A stretch of DNA of 64,000 nucleotides. Origin: Apis mellifera. Lineage: Eukaryota; Arthropoda; Insecta; Hymenoptera; Apidae. The stretch is from NCBI RefSeq assembly GCF_003254395.2, contig NC_037646.1:5410381-5474380 (forward strand). Direction: 5' to 3'. Within the stretch, counting starts at the first letter, position 1. Each line of letters begins with the position of its first letter. The notes beneath the pieces were generated by a model that was not told the DNA's origin, ran no database searches, and saw only the letters and a program-made list of their open reading frames with translations. A program made the position numbers and the translations under genes. Shown one piece after another: positions 53,367 to 64,000 of the stretch.

Positions 53367-53660
53367 TTTAATCCGTCAAATGTGAACACGTGTCTTGTGA
53401 GGCACTGAGTGACGATATACTTGCAGATTCGAGACGCGGTTAACAGAACCGCGGCTTCTTAGTTTCTGAATGAAACGAGACTCCGTTCATTTGAAGCTCA
53501 CGTGTACTTCGAATGGCCGTGAAGTCTATCGTAACGACACTACCGACGTACTGTGAAGGTATCACGTGTACAGACGTATCTTGTGCCTATGTATAAATTA
53601 GCCCCGCATTCAGCGCTATCTGTCGACGTCTGAACTAACTAAACACCCTCTTTAAGCGGA
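53367..53660 (-). promoter_or_regulatory. Mri1 promoter region and short 5' UTR
   Basis: This GC-richer stretch lies immediately upstream of the Mri1 ATG. An arthropod-type initiator-like TCAGTG lies at 53408-53403 on the minus strand and would give a 5' UTR of about 40 nt. Three perfect CACGTG E-boxes lie at 53387-53392, 53499-53504 and 53563-53568; the last two share the longer CACGTGTAC on the plus strand. No TATA box sits about 30 bp upstream of the initiator. A TATAAA at about 53591-53596 faces the other way, and no gene follows it. The function of the E-boxes is inferred. Confidence 0.55.
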
Positions 53661-55420
53661 AGTCTTATTGGACGAATTATTCAATAATATTACTATATAA
53701 TCCCAAGAGATAATCCTAAGAAAAAAAATGTACAACGAAGCTTGAAAAATCCTTAAAAAATCTAGAAATATCTAAAATAAGTCAAACAAAATTCCGGGAA
53801 AAATAAATAGCATTTTTCATCAATAACTTTTTATGTTAATAATGATATAAACTTGCTACATTTATTTCAAAAAAATTAAAAAAGAAAGGAAAGAAAAAGT
53901 CTATTTGTTGATGAAGTTTCAAACTATTCCTTATAAAATATTATCATTTTCAATTTTTCAATATTGTGGTATCTATAACAGATTTAATCAAGATCAATCA
54001 AATAAAATTTTATTTATTTGTTTATTATTAAAAATTGTAATAATTTTATCACATCTTGAACAATTTTTAATTTTCATAATAAATAACAAACTCACGTTAC
54101 AATCCAACTTATCGTGCATTTGTAAATAATTCACATGATTGTGTACAATGTGCATTGTAAGATAACTGCAGAATATTCTGCCAACAATATCATTGAAAAC
54201 ATTATATCATTTTTTTTTTTTTTTACGAGTCGACTATTATATATGTATGTTTATAAATGTATATTAAAAGTTTAAAAAAAGTTTAAAAAATGACTAATTG
54301 TCATTTAAATATCAATTTTTCTGTCATAATAATTCAGTATACAGATTATTTTCACGACATTGTAATTTTTCAGTAAAATTTTTCTAATATAATTTTGAAA
54401 AGAAGTTTTTATACTTCTTAATCTTTTTAATTTTGCTCTATTTATTTAATTTTACTTACTTAATTTTAGGTTAATTTAATTATTAAAAATTATTTAATTA
54501 AATTTTTTAATTTATTTTTTCTTTTTAAACTAAATAATAAAAGAAATAATTATAGTATTAAACTTTTCATTTTTGAATCTTCTTTCTTTTCTCCTTTTTG
54601 CTTTGTTTGAGAAACTTGGGTCGAGTAATTCATAGCGAAGAGTACCTTCTTTTGGTAGAAAATTTTACCTGAAAATTTTACTTGAGGTAATTGTCGTGAT
54701 TCATGACATTCATGATAAATGACGCATACAGCACAGAATATATCGCATTTTTCACTAATTATGGATTTCCTAGCATATCTACAATAGTATTAGGTTGACG
54801 AAAAATAAATAACCAATTTAAATAAGTTAGAATTTACTATTCTCTTATATTCTAGCAAATATTTATTATTTTCAATGATCTTTATATCAAAAAGATAAGA
54901 TTTTATACAATATAACATATAATTATTACTTCTATGTATTTTTAAATAAATTTTTTTATCTCATGAAGAACGATAACATTGTTTTTCCTCGCGTATTTGA
55001 AATTAATAACAATAACAATTAAATGCATAATATAATTATGTATCGATAGAATCAATTTAATTAAATAATACGAATCTTTCGAAGCAGAAATTTCTATCCA
55101 TCAGAATTGATATGATAAACGAAGCTTTGCAGAAAATCTATTAATTTAATAGCTATAAATTATTGATCAAAAATTTATAATCGGTTTTAAAAATTCACAA
55201 CTTTGATCAAACGTTAAATTAAAATCTTTCGTTCGTACGATTGTATTAATCTACAATCTACAATCTATCGTATTAATTTTTTAATAACAAAATTACCAAA
55301 AGATTCTATGCAGCTATCTAAACAAATTGTATGCAATAAGGAAAGTGGCTCGAAAAATTTCCCAAGTTGTTAACGTGTGTTTACATACACTTCGTTTCGT
55401 CACTCTGTGACAGAGTCTCA
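53661..55420. other. Non-coding, AT-rich, upstream of Mri1
   Basis: Mostly AT-rich sequence. A TTAGGTTG mariner-like end follows a TA at 54788-54789 (see findings). No gene seen. Confidence 0.5.
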
Positions 55421-55426
55421 ACTCAC

Positions 55427-55860
55427 CGAAAAATCGTCTCGAAATCGTTCAACAAATATCGTGGCAAAACGATAACACGTGGAAAGTGTCGATAACGATC
55501 GTCGAAAGTCGCTAGAATGCATTTGGATGGCGGCCGACTTAAGCTGTGCACTCTCGTGCATTTCGGTACAAAGAAAATCACTCTCATTCCCGATGCAATT
55601 CGTCGCTTTGATCCTTTACATGATTCCAACGGCCACGTGTTCACTCGTGGCCGAATGCTCGCAACATATTTCGAGTGCAAACTACCCCATTTACTTGCTA
55701 CGTTTTAAAAAAAACCTTTGCATTTCAAAATAGACTGCACTTTTCACATGGCCTGGCCGCTCGTTGAAAGCGTAATGTCACCAGGTGAATTTCGATCGTT
55801 TTTCCGAGGATTTTTCGTCTTTCCCATATACAGCCAATAGGATCGAATATATCAGAGAAA
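55427..55860 (-). other. Possible non-coding first exon or regulatory island, minus strand
   Basis: An isolated GC-richer island in very AT-rich DNA, ending at a donor-like TCG|GTGAGT (GTGAGT at 55426-55421, minus strand). It contains two CACGTG E-boxes. An 85-codon ATG frame (55680-55423) stays open to the donor, but so do frames on the plus strand, so coding is not supported. It could be an upstream leader exon for Mri1 or for the large gene, or an enhancer. Confidence 0.2.
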
Positions 55861-58800
55861 ATTCCATCAAAGCTTGATGAACTTTTTTGCATGAAAGATT
55901 GCTTAAGAACATCTTTATATATTTATTGCTTAATTGTTATATATAGAATTAAAACGTCCATTCAATTTTTAATTAAAATATTTTGACATTTCTTTTTCAA
56001 TTTATTTATGATATCATATCGAATCTTTAAATACGTTTCAGGAAGGATTTTCATCAAGTTTTTTTTTTTTTTATTGATTTTATTATCATCAATAATTGTT
56101 TTGAATTTGTTAATGTCAAGGTCTGTATTTAAATTCTTTCAATTTCGATGCACGTAATTCATTAAAGCTCACGGTTAAAAAGTTTATCTTTATTTATAAA
56201 ATTACTAATTGGTATCACAGAAATGTGATGGACGAATGATACAATGTGATTATTGTGCGTCGTTGCGATAAGATACATTGCACAATATTAAAAGTAACGT
56301 TATCAAAGATTAATTTATTTATCTCGAGGAATTTGAAAAGTCGTAAAATCATACACTTTGAATACGATTGTTCAAGTTCGAGGTTGTTGTATCGAGATTA
56401 ATTATGATAAATTATGATTTAATTCAATTGCAATATAATTATACATACGTATTCTATGATAAATAATATTGTTCGTAAAACAATATATATTTTACAATTT
56501 TATAAAAGCATATTTTCTTTTTTTTTTTGATTTACAATTGTATCGTATAATTTAAAACTTTTTCTTTTTTTTTTTTAACTGTACATATCTTAAAGAAAAA
56601 AATTTCTGCTTAAAATCTTGATGTACAAAAGAATGTATTCAGCGATAAAAATATGAAACTTAGAAATCAGGATAGATAAAACGTGATATACGAGCTAATC
56701 AATTTTTAAGTGGCATATACATTACACGAGACTCGTCATCATAGGATCCTTTCCCATTAATCAATATAGCTCGTGTTTTGTTAATTTTTGATGAAAAAAA
56801 AAATCTAACTACACGCAACGTGTCAATGATCGATTCGTCTCATTACATACGAGGCACAATAAATAATACCAGTTATAAATAACTAAAAAACTATTATAGT
56901 TAACATAAGATGTATAATTTCGATTTCGAACGTCAAAAAATTAATTTACACTAAAATATTATAATACTTTACTATCTCGCTACTTTTGCTCTCACTCTAA
57001 AAATAACATAATCTTTGGCACTGATAAACGAACTAGTCTTAGTATCTTCAACTCTAATTCCTGTCATATAATCATTCTGCTCTCATTTTTAGCTAAATCA
57101 TTCTCAAAAAAAAATAATAATCGACTCGAGTCAACAACACGATCCCATATCGTACAAGATGATTCAAAAGTGTGATGAAAATATTAATAGAAGATAGCCT
57201 TTGGAAAAAAGAAAAAAAAAATATCGAAAAAATTAACGTCAAATGTTCCAGATCAGTTTCAATACATTTTCAACGAATCATTTTCTTTTACTCAGATGCC
57301 AAAGGTTATCATTGGCCATATTTATATCGTTATTCGTGTGATACGATATAATGAAATAAATTATAATGAAAACAATTGCAAAAACAAACTCATACCAAAT
57401 TAATACTGTTTCGTATTAATGAATAATCATTTTTGTCTTGTAATATAATGACTTATGAATAGAAAGTTCTTGTCGCATGCATCACTGTGTTGCAAAATCT
57501 AAATATATCCATTTGTTGACCTACATTAATATTTTCTTTCCACATTTTGGTCGAGAAAGAAATATTAAGACACAAGTTTTATGAAATTTGATTAATCGTA
57601 ATTGAATTTAAATTTAATCCTTCGTTATTAATTTGCAATTTAAGGTTACATCAAATATGAATTTATTAATGCTTTTTTCTTTTAAATGAAATAAAAAAAT
57701 TTTTATAAAATAGGATCAATAATATTGAAGATATTTAACATTTTACATGATGAAGAAAATATAATAATTTATACTAAAATTTATTATATTAAAAAAATGT
57801 TCATAATTCGTATTAAATTAAAATTTTATTAAAAATAGACGTTTCAAAATATTTATTATTACAATTATGATGAAGATTTTACTTTTTCTGATTTTTAATT
57901 TCGAATCTTTTTTTGTTGATCGTCCTGTAGAACAAACTCGATTCTATCATTGAAAGCAATTAACTAATTCATCATTGAGCTCGTTTAAAACAAGGCAAAT
58001 AACTCAACACTCGTTCTCTCGATCTTTGTCGATGATGCAGAAAATTTTCAACGATTTAAATTTTAATATTTGATTTTTTTAAATAAATGTCTTCAAAAAT
58101 ATATAAGACGAATCTCTTGAAATTTTGTTCACAGTGAAGAAAAATTTCAAATTTTTGATCAATAACGCACATTTTTTTATGTTTTTAAATATCCAATCAT
58201 AAAAGAGAAAGTTCTTAACTTCTATTTCGTAGAGTTCACGTATTTGAATAGGATAATTGTACTATGGTCCATCATCCAAAACTTTAGACGGATTAAATGA
58301 GAAAATTACTTTATTATACCATTTCAACTAAGTATAGCCATAATAAAGATAGGGTCAGTTATTATCAACCTAATCCCTAATAAAACCGTAATAAATTTAG
58401 GTATTTCTCCTACCTGTCTAAAATGTCTTCCAGTTAACATTCTCTGAATTATTTTTACAAATAAAATTGTTCTTGTATTTTTAACCTCAGAATTTTAATA
58501 TATGTAGATATATTTTACAATTGATTTAAATTTTTATACAGTTTTTTGACGCAATTTTGCCAATTTTTCTTTATGATTGAATTTATCATTATTCATGAAA
58601 CGATTCAATAATGATAAATTAAAAAAAAATTAGCAAGCAAGATTATTTATCTTAAATTATTACTATGATAAAAGCTAGAAAGTCTTATAAATTACTCTGA
58701 CGCTTGATATATGATCACATCAGTGTTGACCAAACGAATTCAACTTAATTCAATACAATAATACATATTTGTTAACATCTGTCATCATCGATGTATTTCT

Positions 58801-60235
58801 TCGAAACATTCCTTTTAGAAAATAGTTTCTTCGAACTATTTCTGATTTTTGAACTATATAAATTACCAATAAGATAACAAAAAAAATGTGACTGTGTTAC
58901 GTGACTAATTCGATCTAATTTTTTTCTCGCAAAATTAAAAAAAGAAAATTCATGAAAGAAAGAGTGAAAAACATCGTCCATTCAATAGGAATTTTTAATT
59001 AAAAAAAAATATATTTTATCATATTAAATACATTAATTTCTTAGAATTTTATTAATTTGCAAAAATTCAGAGATAACTTAATGAAATCGTGATCCTCAAC
59101 TAGTACTTTTTTTTTTATAGGGAATAATTGTTGTCAATTAATATATCGAAAAATATAGTTCTATTTAAATAATAATAATAATAATAATTTGATCTCTATC
59201 CATTTACAAAAACATAGAAATAAAATCAGAATGTTATCCTTGAAAACATTCATTTTTTATCTAAAAAATTTATTTTCTGCTATGAAAGAGAAAAAAAAAA
59301 TAATGACATAAATCAAGATGATCCTAGAGAGACATCCTCCTATATAAAATAAGTATACACGATGTATAAAAATGCGTAATAAATCGCAGAGGGCGTTAGA
59401 AGCACTCCGTGTATTCTTTTTTTTTTTTTTTCATGGTTGGTATTTCAAAACGTGGAACATGGAACGGAGTCAACACAAAATATCGTGTCTACCCTCTATA
59501 ATACATCGTCTATGCTTTTATTCTCACGATAGAACAAGTTACCTACCTTTTCCGTGTGTATACGCACGGTAGGTTAGTCTGTCTTCTTAGAAAGACACAC
59601 TATATGCCCAAGACTTTCTGGTTTTCTTCTTTACCCGAGGGTATTTTTGCTCGAGTCATTGTTGTCAGAGGAACGGTGGTACGTTTAACTTGGTGGTTGA
59701 TTTAAAAAAGTTTCCAAGTGGATATTTAAGTTTGGTAATGGAACGATTAAAAATGAACAATTGAACAGTAGGGATGTACTTTCGAATGATTGTCGCGATT
59801 TGATAACGAGAAATCGAATTTTTTATTCAGGATAATTTAAACGAAGAATTCAAGTTTCTTAGAACTTAGGGGAATTTTTTTATATTAAACTTAACGTGAA
59901 TTTCGAAAATTTTCTAATCGTTCTCGATTATAATTATATAAAATCTACTTGCTACAATTATTCTATTTAAATTAAAAATCATAAGTTGTAAAGAATAAAG
60001 AAACATAGAGGATAGAAAAACAATGAAACAATAGATTTACACAAATTCATAGTCACTTTAATTAAATATATCTATGTACATTATAGGTACATCATAATAC
60101 ATTTACCATATGACGACTGTACAGCTTAGCAGCACTTTCAATACTGTTCACAAAAATACATCGCATATAAACGAGCAATCAGTTTATACGCAAGGTCGGC
60201 CCAGGACTTGCGACCACACGAAGCGCCTTTATATC

Positions 60236-60296
60236 TCACACTCTCTTTCTCACACACACTCTCTCTCTCACTCTCTTTCTCACTCTTTCTTTCTTC
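60236..60296. repeat. CT/CA-rich simple repeat
   Basis: Mixed TCTC, CACA and TTTCTC units; imperfect. It makes the overlapping open frame rich in Ser, His and Leu, a sign that the frame is not a gene. Confidence 0.85.
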
Positions 60297-61424
60297 CTGT
60301 TCCGGTTCGTGGCCGCGAAACACGGGCTTTTATGTACAAAAAAGATTTTTCGGCTCGAGTCGCAGGTCGGGCTAAAAAAAGGAAGGAACATGCCACGAGA
60401 AAGTACGATATCACCAGGAGTCGAAACTGTTCGCGAAGATGCTCTCGCTTAAAATTATTTTTATCAAACTTCCTCTTAACCTAGTTAGCCGAATAATCGA
60501 GCCAACGTTAGACAGATCTTAAAAGTTTAGGAAAAAATACATCGAAAATGTGGAATCAAGTTTTTTTTCTTACGATATTTCTTTCGAGAGAAATTCCATT
60601 TTGAAAATTTGCGAGCGCAATGATTCAAGGATAATTTTATTAAATTAATTAATCGAAATCGTGACACATAGGTTTTTAAGACAAAAGTAGAAATTAATCT
60701 TTCGTCTCTTTGCGTTTTTTTCAAATTAAGACTAAGATTTAATTTTAAGAATTTTGCTCCCGTAAAATTTCAAATTCAATTTCCCAAAGAATCGTCCCAC
60801 AGGTCGAAAGAATTGTTAAAAAAAACGTGTCTAAACGAAATCTTTAACAACCCCCACAACCCTTCCTTCAAAGGACTCCTCGAAAATTAGCAATTATCAA
60901 TTGAACAATTACGATCATTTGAAATGATAGAAGACGAATTCCACCGATTTCGAAGAATTATATTATCTTTCGAGATTTATTTTATTTTTTTCCGAGCACT
61001 TTTTTTCCCACAGCTTTCAACCCCTTGTATGTTCACAGGAAGTGTATTTATCAACAAACAGATCCGATCGCCCAAGCGGGCCGCGGATATTTTACCTTAA
61101 GTACCATCGAAGAAACACGAGATATTGACACTTTTTGATACCGTTGATATTTTATACAATTACATAGAGTTTGTGGTGCAATGAAATCTGGCCTTTTTTT
61201 TTTTTAGCTGTCGCTTCGAGAACGCCGAATCGGTTCCGCGACCCCGAGGATCGAATCCAGACGTGGGCGCATCACAATTCTGTTATCTGTGCACAACGAG
61301 GAACGACAGAAGGGGGTCCCGCGCAATTGTTATCTATACGAAAAAAAAAAAAAAAAAAGTACACAGAACCGACATCGCGTTCTCCGACCGCGTTATCACA
61401 ATTTTTCTTTATAACCCAATCTCA

Positions 61425-61610
61425 CTCTCTCTCTCTCTCTCTCTCACTCGCACTCGATTTATTCTATAACTCTCACACGCTGTGTCACAATGTGCTTTCA
61501 AGAGAATTGTATGTATTTGCAATTACTATATACAGAAACGAATTTGTTCTTGTTGCTGTTGTTGTTGTTATTATTATTAATATTATTATTATTATTAATA
61601 TTATTATTTT
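61425..61610. repeat. Cluster of simple repeats: (CT)n and GTT/TTA trinucleotides
   Basis: A CT run at 61425-61444, then a GTT to TTA trinucleotide tract at about 61549-61610 with TTAATATTA interruptions. An A18 run lies just upstream at 61341-61358. Confidence 0.9.
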
Positions 61611-64000
61611 ATTTCGCGAAAACAACTTAAGGAACATTTGGTATCGAGGGCAATAATTCGGTCGGATGACGACGGCCTGCCACGAGAAATCGAAACCAAC
61701 CCCTTTCCTCGATTCTTAAGCGATTGACATTTGTTGATTGATAAGAGTACGTTTGGTTTGGGGGGGTCTTGGAGTAGAAACCAAAGTGATCGAGATTTTG
61801 ATTCATTCGATTTTGTATCGTTTCGAACATTCTTCTGGAAAAAGTGGGATCGATCAGTTTGGTCTCCCCTTTTCTGTTCTTCTCTCGGAATTTTTTTCGT
61901 GACGATTATTAACGATGCTGTATGATCGATAACGCGGAAGAAATAAATAAACTTTGTATCAAGAAAAGATACAAAAGTTGAAACTTATTATAACTTATTA
62001 CAAAAGAAGCTAAGTTATAGCAAGCCTCAAAGATTATTTCGAGATTTTATTACATCATATAAACGTTATTTATTATAATTAGTGTTGTTTCAATGATTAA
62101 TGAAACATCGTGTTTAAAATTATCGTAGATAAAACTTCACCTAAACCAAATTCGTTCTTCTATGCTGCATATACATGTAATTGTATATTTAATAAGAACG
62201 TAATAAATTATAATTTTTAAAAAAAAAAGGGCAAACGATTGATGAATAAAAGAAAAATAATTTCTTTCCTCGATTTGCGATCGATTATTAATAATTGCCA
62301 ATAAGTTTTTAAACAGATTCGATTCGATCGATATCTGACGATTAACCGTGCAGAAACGTTTTCTCCTACTCCTTTAACCGGAAGCTACGTTTCGAGTCGT
62401 GTTGTCACTGGTATACCACAAGTGTACGCGCCACTCGTGGCTGCTGATCGGGGCGCCAATGAATTGGAATTCCAAGTTTGTAAACGTTGCCACAGCGAGA
62501 ATGAATTTTCTGCTATTCTGGCCGGTATCTGAATTGTGGATTTGCGGTTAAAAGTTTGAGAGTTGAGAGGATTGTGTGCTCAGAAGGAAACCGGGCTTCT
62601 TCGCCATTGATGTTTCACGATGCTTAAATAAATTGTTGTTCGAGCATAAAAGGATGATTATTATGTTCCTTAGTTTCTCGATATTTTTTATCGTTTATTT
62701 TTTATTCGAGTTTGAAATAATGTGTATATATATGTGTGTATGTGTGTGTTTTTGTATTATAAAATGTATCTTAAAAAATTGGATAAATTTTAGAAGATGG
62801 ATCAACGTTGAATAAAATTTAAAAAGAAAGCATTTTTTATACAACGAAGGTATAAAATTTAATATTCGAATTTTTGTTAAACACTGGTTCAAAGGTTTAA
62901 TAAATTGAACATTGTCAATATCTCTCCTCTAATAAATCTAAAAATTTAAACTAGTCAATCATCTTTGTCTAAGTATCGATTTGGAATCTTTATGTCTTTT
63001 CTGTATTTTCTGTATTGTTCATTTGTTGCGAAAAACTAAAATCTACGAGATAAAGACGGCGAAGAGAAACAAAGTGCGTTTGAAACAATGGAACAATATA
63101 AATATATATCACCTTTTATAAGGGAAAGAGATTATTCAAACGAGCCATTCCAATAAAACTTATCCTGAAACATTCATTATTATTATGCTTAATGTTGGCC
63201 GATATTCGATTCAGATTTTCGATAAGAAATGGCCGGGACGTGAAGCTGCAATTTCGTAATTTAAAATCTCGGAACACTGTTTCCCATGGAATACAGTTTA
63301 AAATTTTTTTATACACTTATCTCCCGGAAACGATTTAACAGATTTATGAACTTTTATGTGAAAAATGAAACCACGAACGTGACAGAAAATATAAAATCTA
63401 GCGAGATGATGTACGAGATCGCTTAATCTTTATCAAAATAATAAAAAAAAGACGAATAATTTTTGATAAAACAAGATTGATACTTGAAAAATAGAAACTT
63501 TTATACATGCCCCTATATATTAATGATTTTAATGTTCAAATCTATCCTTAAATTTTCAAATTTTATATATTTCTTCTTTTTTAAATTTTATTTCTCTACT
63601 TATTTTCTAAATAAATAATGATTGAAATATTTCAACATAATTTTAAACAATGTGAAAATTTAAAATACAATACGAAATATAAATATTTTACTTTAAATAA
63701 TATAATATTTCCATATGTTGCTCGTATGGAAATAAAGCTTCACATTTTATGCTACTTTTCCTTTATGGATTTTTTTTTTCGAGATAATTTTTCCGAAAAT
63801 AAATTGCTCACCCCTTTCTGCATATTGCGTATGAACACGTATGAAAGAATTAGAGGAAAAGGAGTGTAAAGTTTCTATTTTTTTTTTTTTTTTAAATACT
63901 GGAAATAAAATTGTAAAAATTTACGAAGCATGTTTATAATTGGAGGCTCGATAATATTTGTAAAAAATTTTGTATCGAGTGTTAAAAAGAGGAGAGAATG

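Larger units (their letters stand above)
55861..64000. other. Non-coding as far as visible, AT-rich
   Basis: 55.9-59.3 kb is very AT-rich with many AATAAA hexamers and could be intergenic or a long 3' UTR. Slightly GC-richer patches lie at 59380-59700, 60170-60430, 61190-61330 and 62370-62530. The last carries an open run discussed under findings. No exon confirmed. Confidence 0.4.

Noticed and set aside
58258..58460. Possible mitochondrial insertion
   Set aside because: One minus-strand frame looked hydrophobic and mitochondrial-like, but it could not be matched to any mitochondrial gene and reads equally well as chance AT-rich sequence.
60110..60484. 124-codon plus-strand ORF
   Set aside because: Its centre is a CT/CA simple repeat giving Ser/His/Leu repeats; no coding signal around it.
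61171..61656. 161-codon plus-strand ORF
   Set aside because: It runs through A18, (CT)n and TTA/GTT microsatellites, which lack stops in that frame.
1..64000. tRNA, rRNA, known insect microRNAs and CRISPR arrays
   Set aside because: No tRNA B-box in a cloverleaf setting, no rRNA core sequences, no mature microRNA that I recognise, and the repeats are contiguous tandem units and not spaced direct repeats.

Overview
The window looks like nuclear DNA from an AT-rich insect genome. Long AT-rich stretches are broken by short GC-richer islands. Genes are spliced with GT-AG introns, and the one recognisable gene has an animal-type exon layout. The base composition, many microsatellites, frequent CACGTG sites and long homopolymers fit a bee (Apis-like hymenopteran). 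No ribosomal or conserved single-copy marker is present to prove the species.

Right-centre, 51.6-53.7 kb, minus strand: a complete five-exon gene for methylthioribose-1-phosphate isomerase (Mri1/MtnA, methionine salvage), 355 codons. All splice junctions were worked out from the sequence, and the catalytic Cys166 and Asp246 are present. Its promoter region has three CACGTG E-boxes within 182 bp.

Left of it, same strand: the coding first exon of another gene at 50,109-50,285, ending on a GAG|GTAAGT donor. A second, independent coding first exon lies 26 kb further downstream (23,856-23,963), ending GAG|GTAAGG in the same phase. Both encode short N-termini ending in a Thr/Lys/Arg-rich segment with a shared R-K-T-x-[R/K]-T pattern. 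The simplest reading is one very large gene, with its body left of the window, transcribed from at least two alternative promoters here. Most of 1-50 kb would then be its first introns. Possible non-coding first exons end at 2,707 and 55,427.

The rest is non-coding as far as can be seen. It holds six diverged minisatellite arrays (units about 105-205 bp) at 2.0, 8.2, 10.1, 24.8, 32.8 and 39.6 kb, simple repeats, perfect short inverted repeats, and about two dozen GC-richer islands that may be promoters or conserved regulatory elements. No tRNA, rRNA, CRISPR array or intact transposon was found. Most ATG-initiated open frames here look like chance; two are flagged as improbable enough to check (26,053-26,637 and 1,067-1,390).
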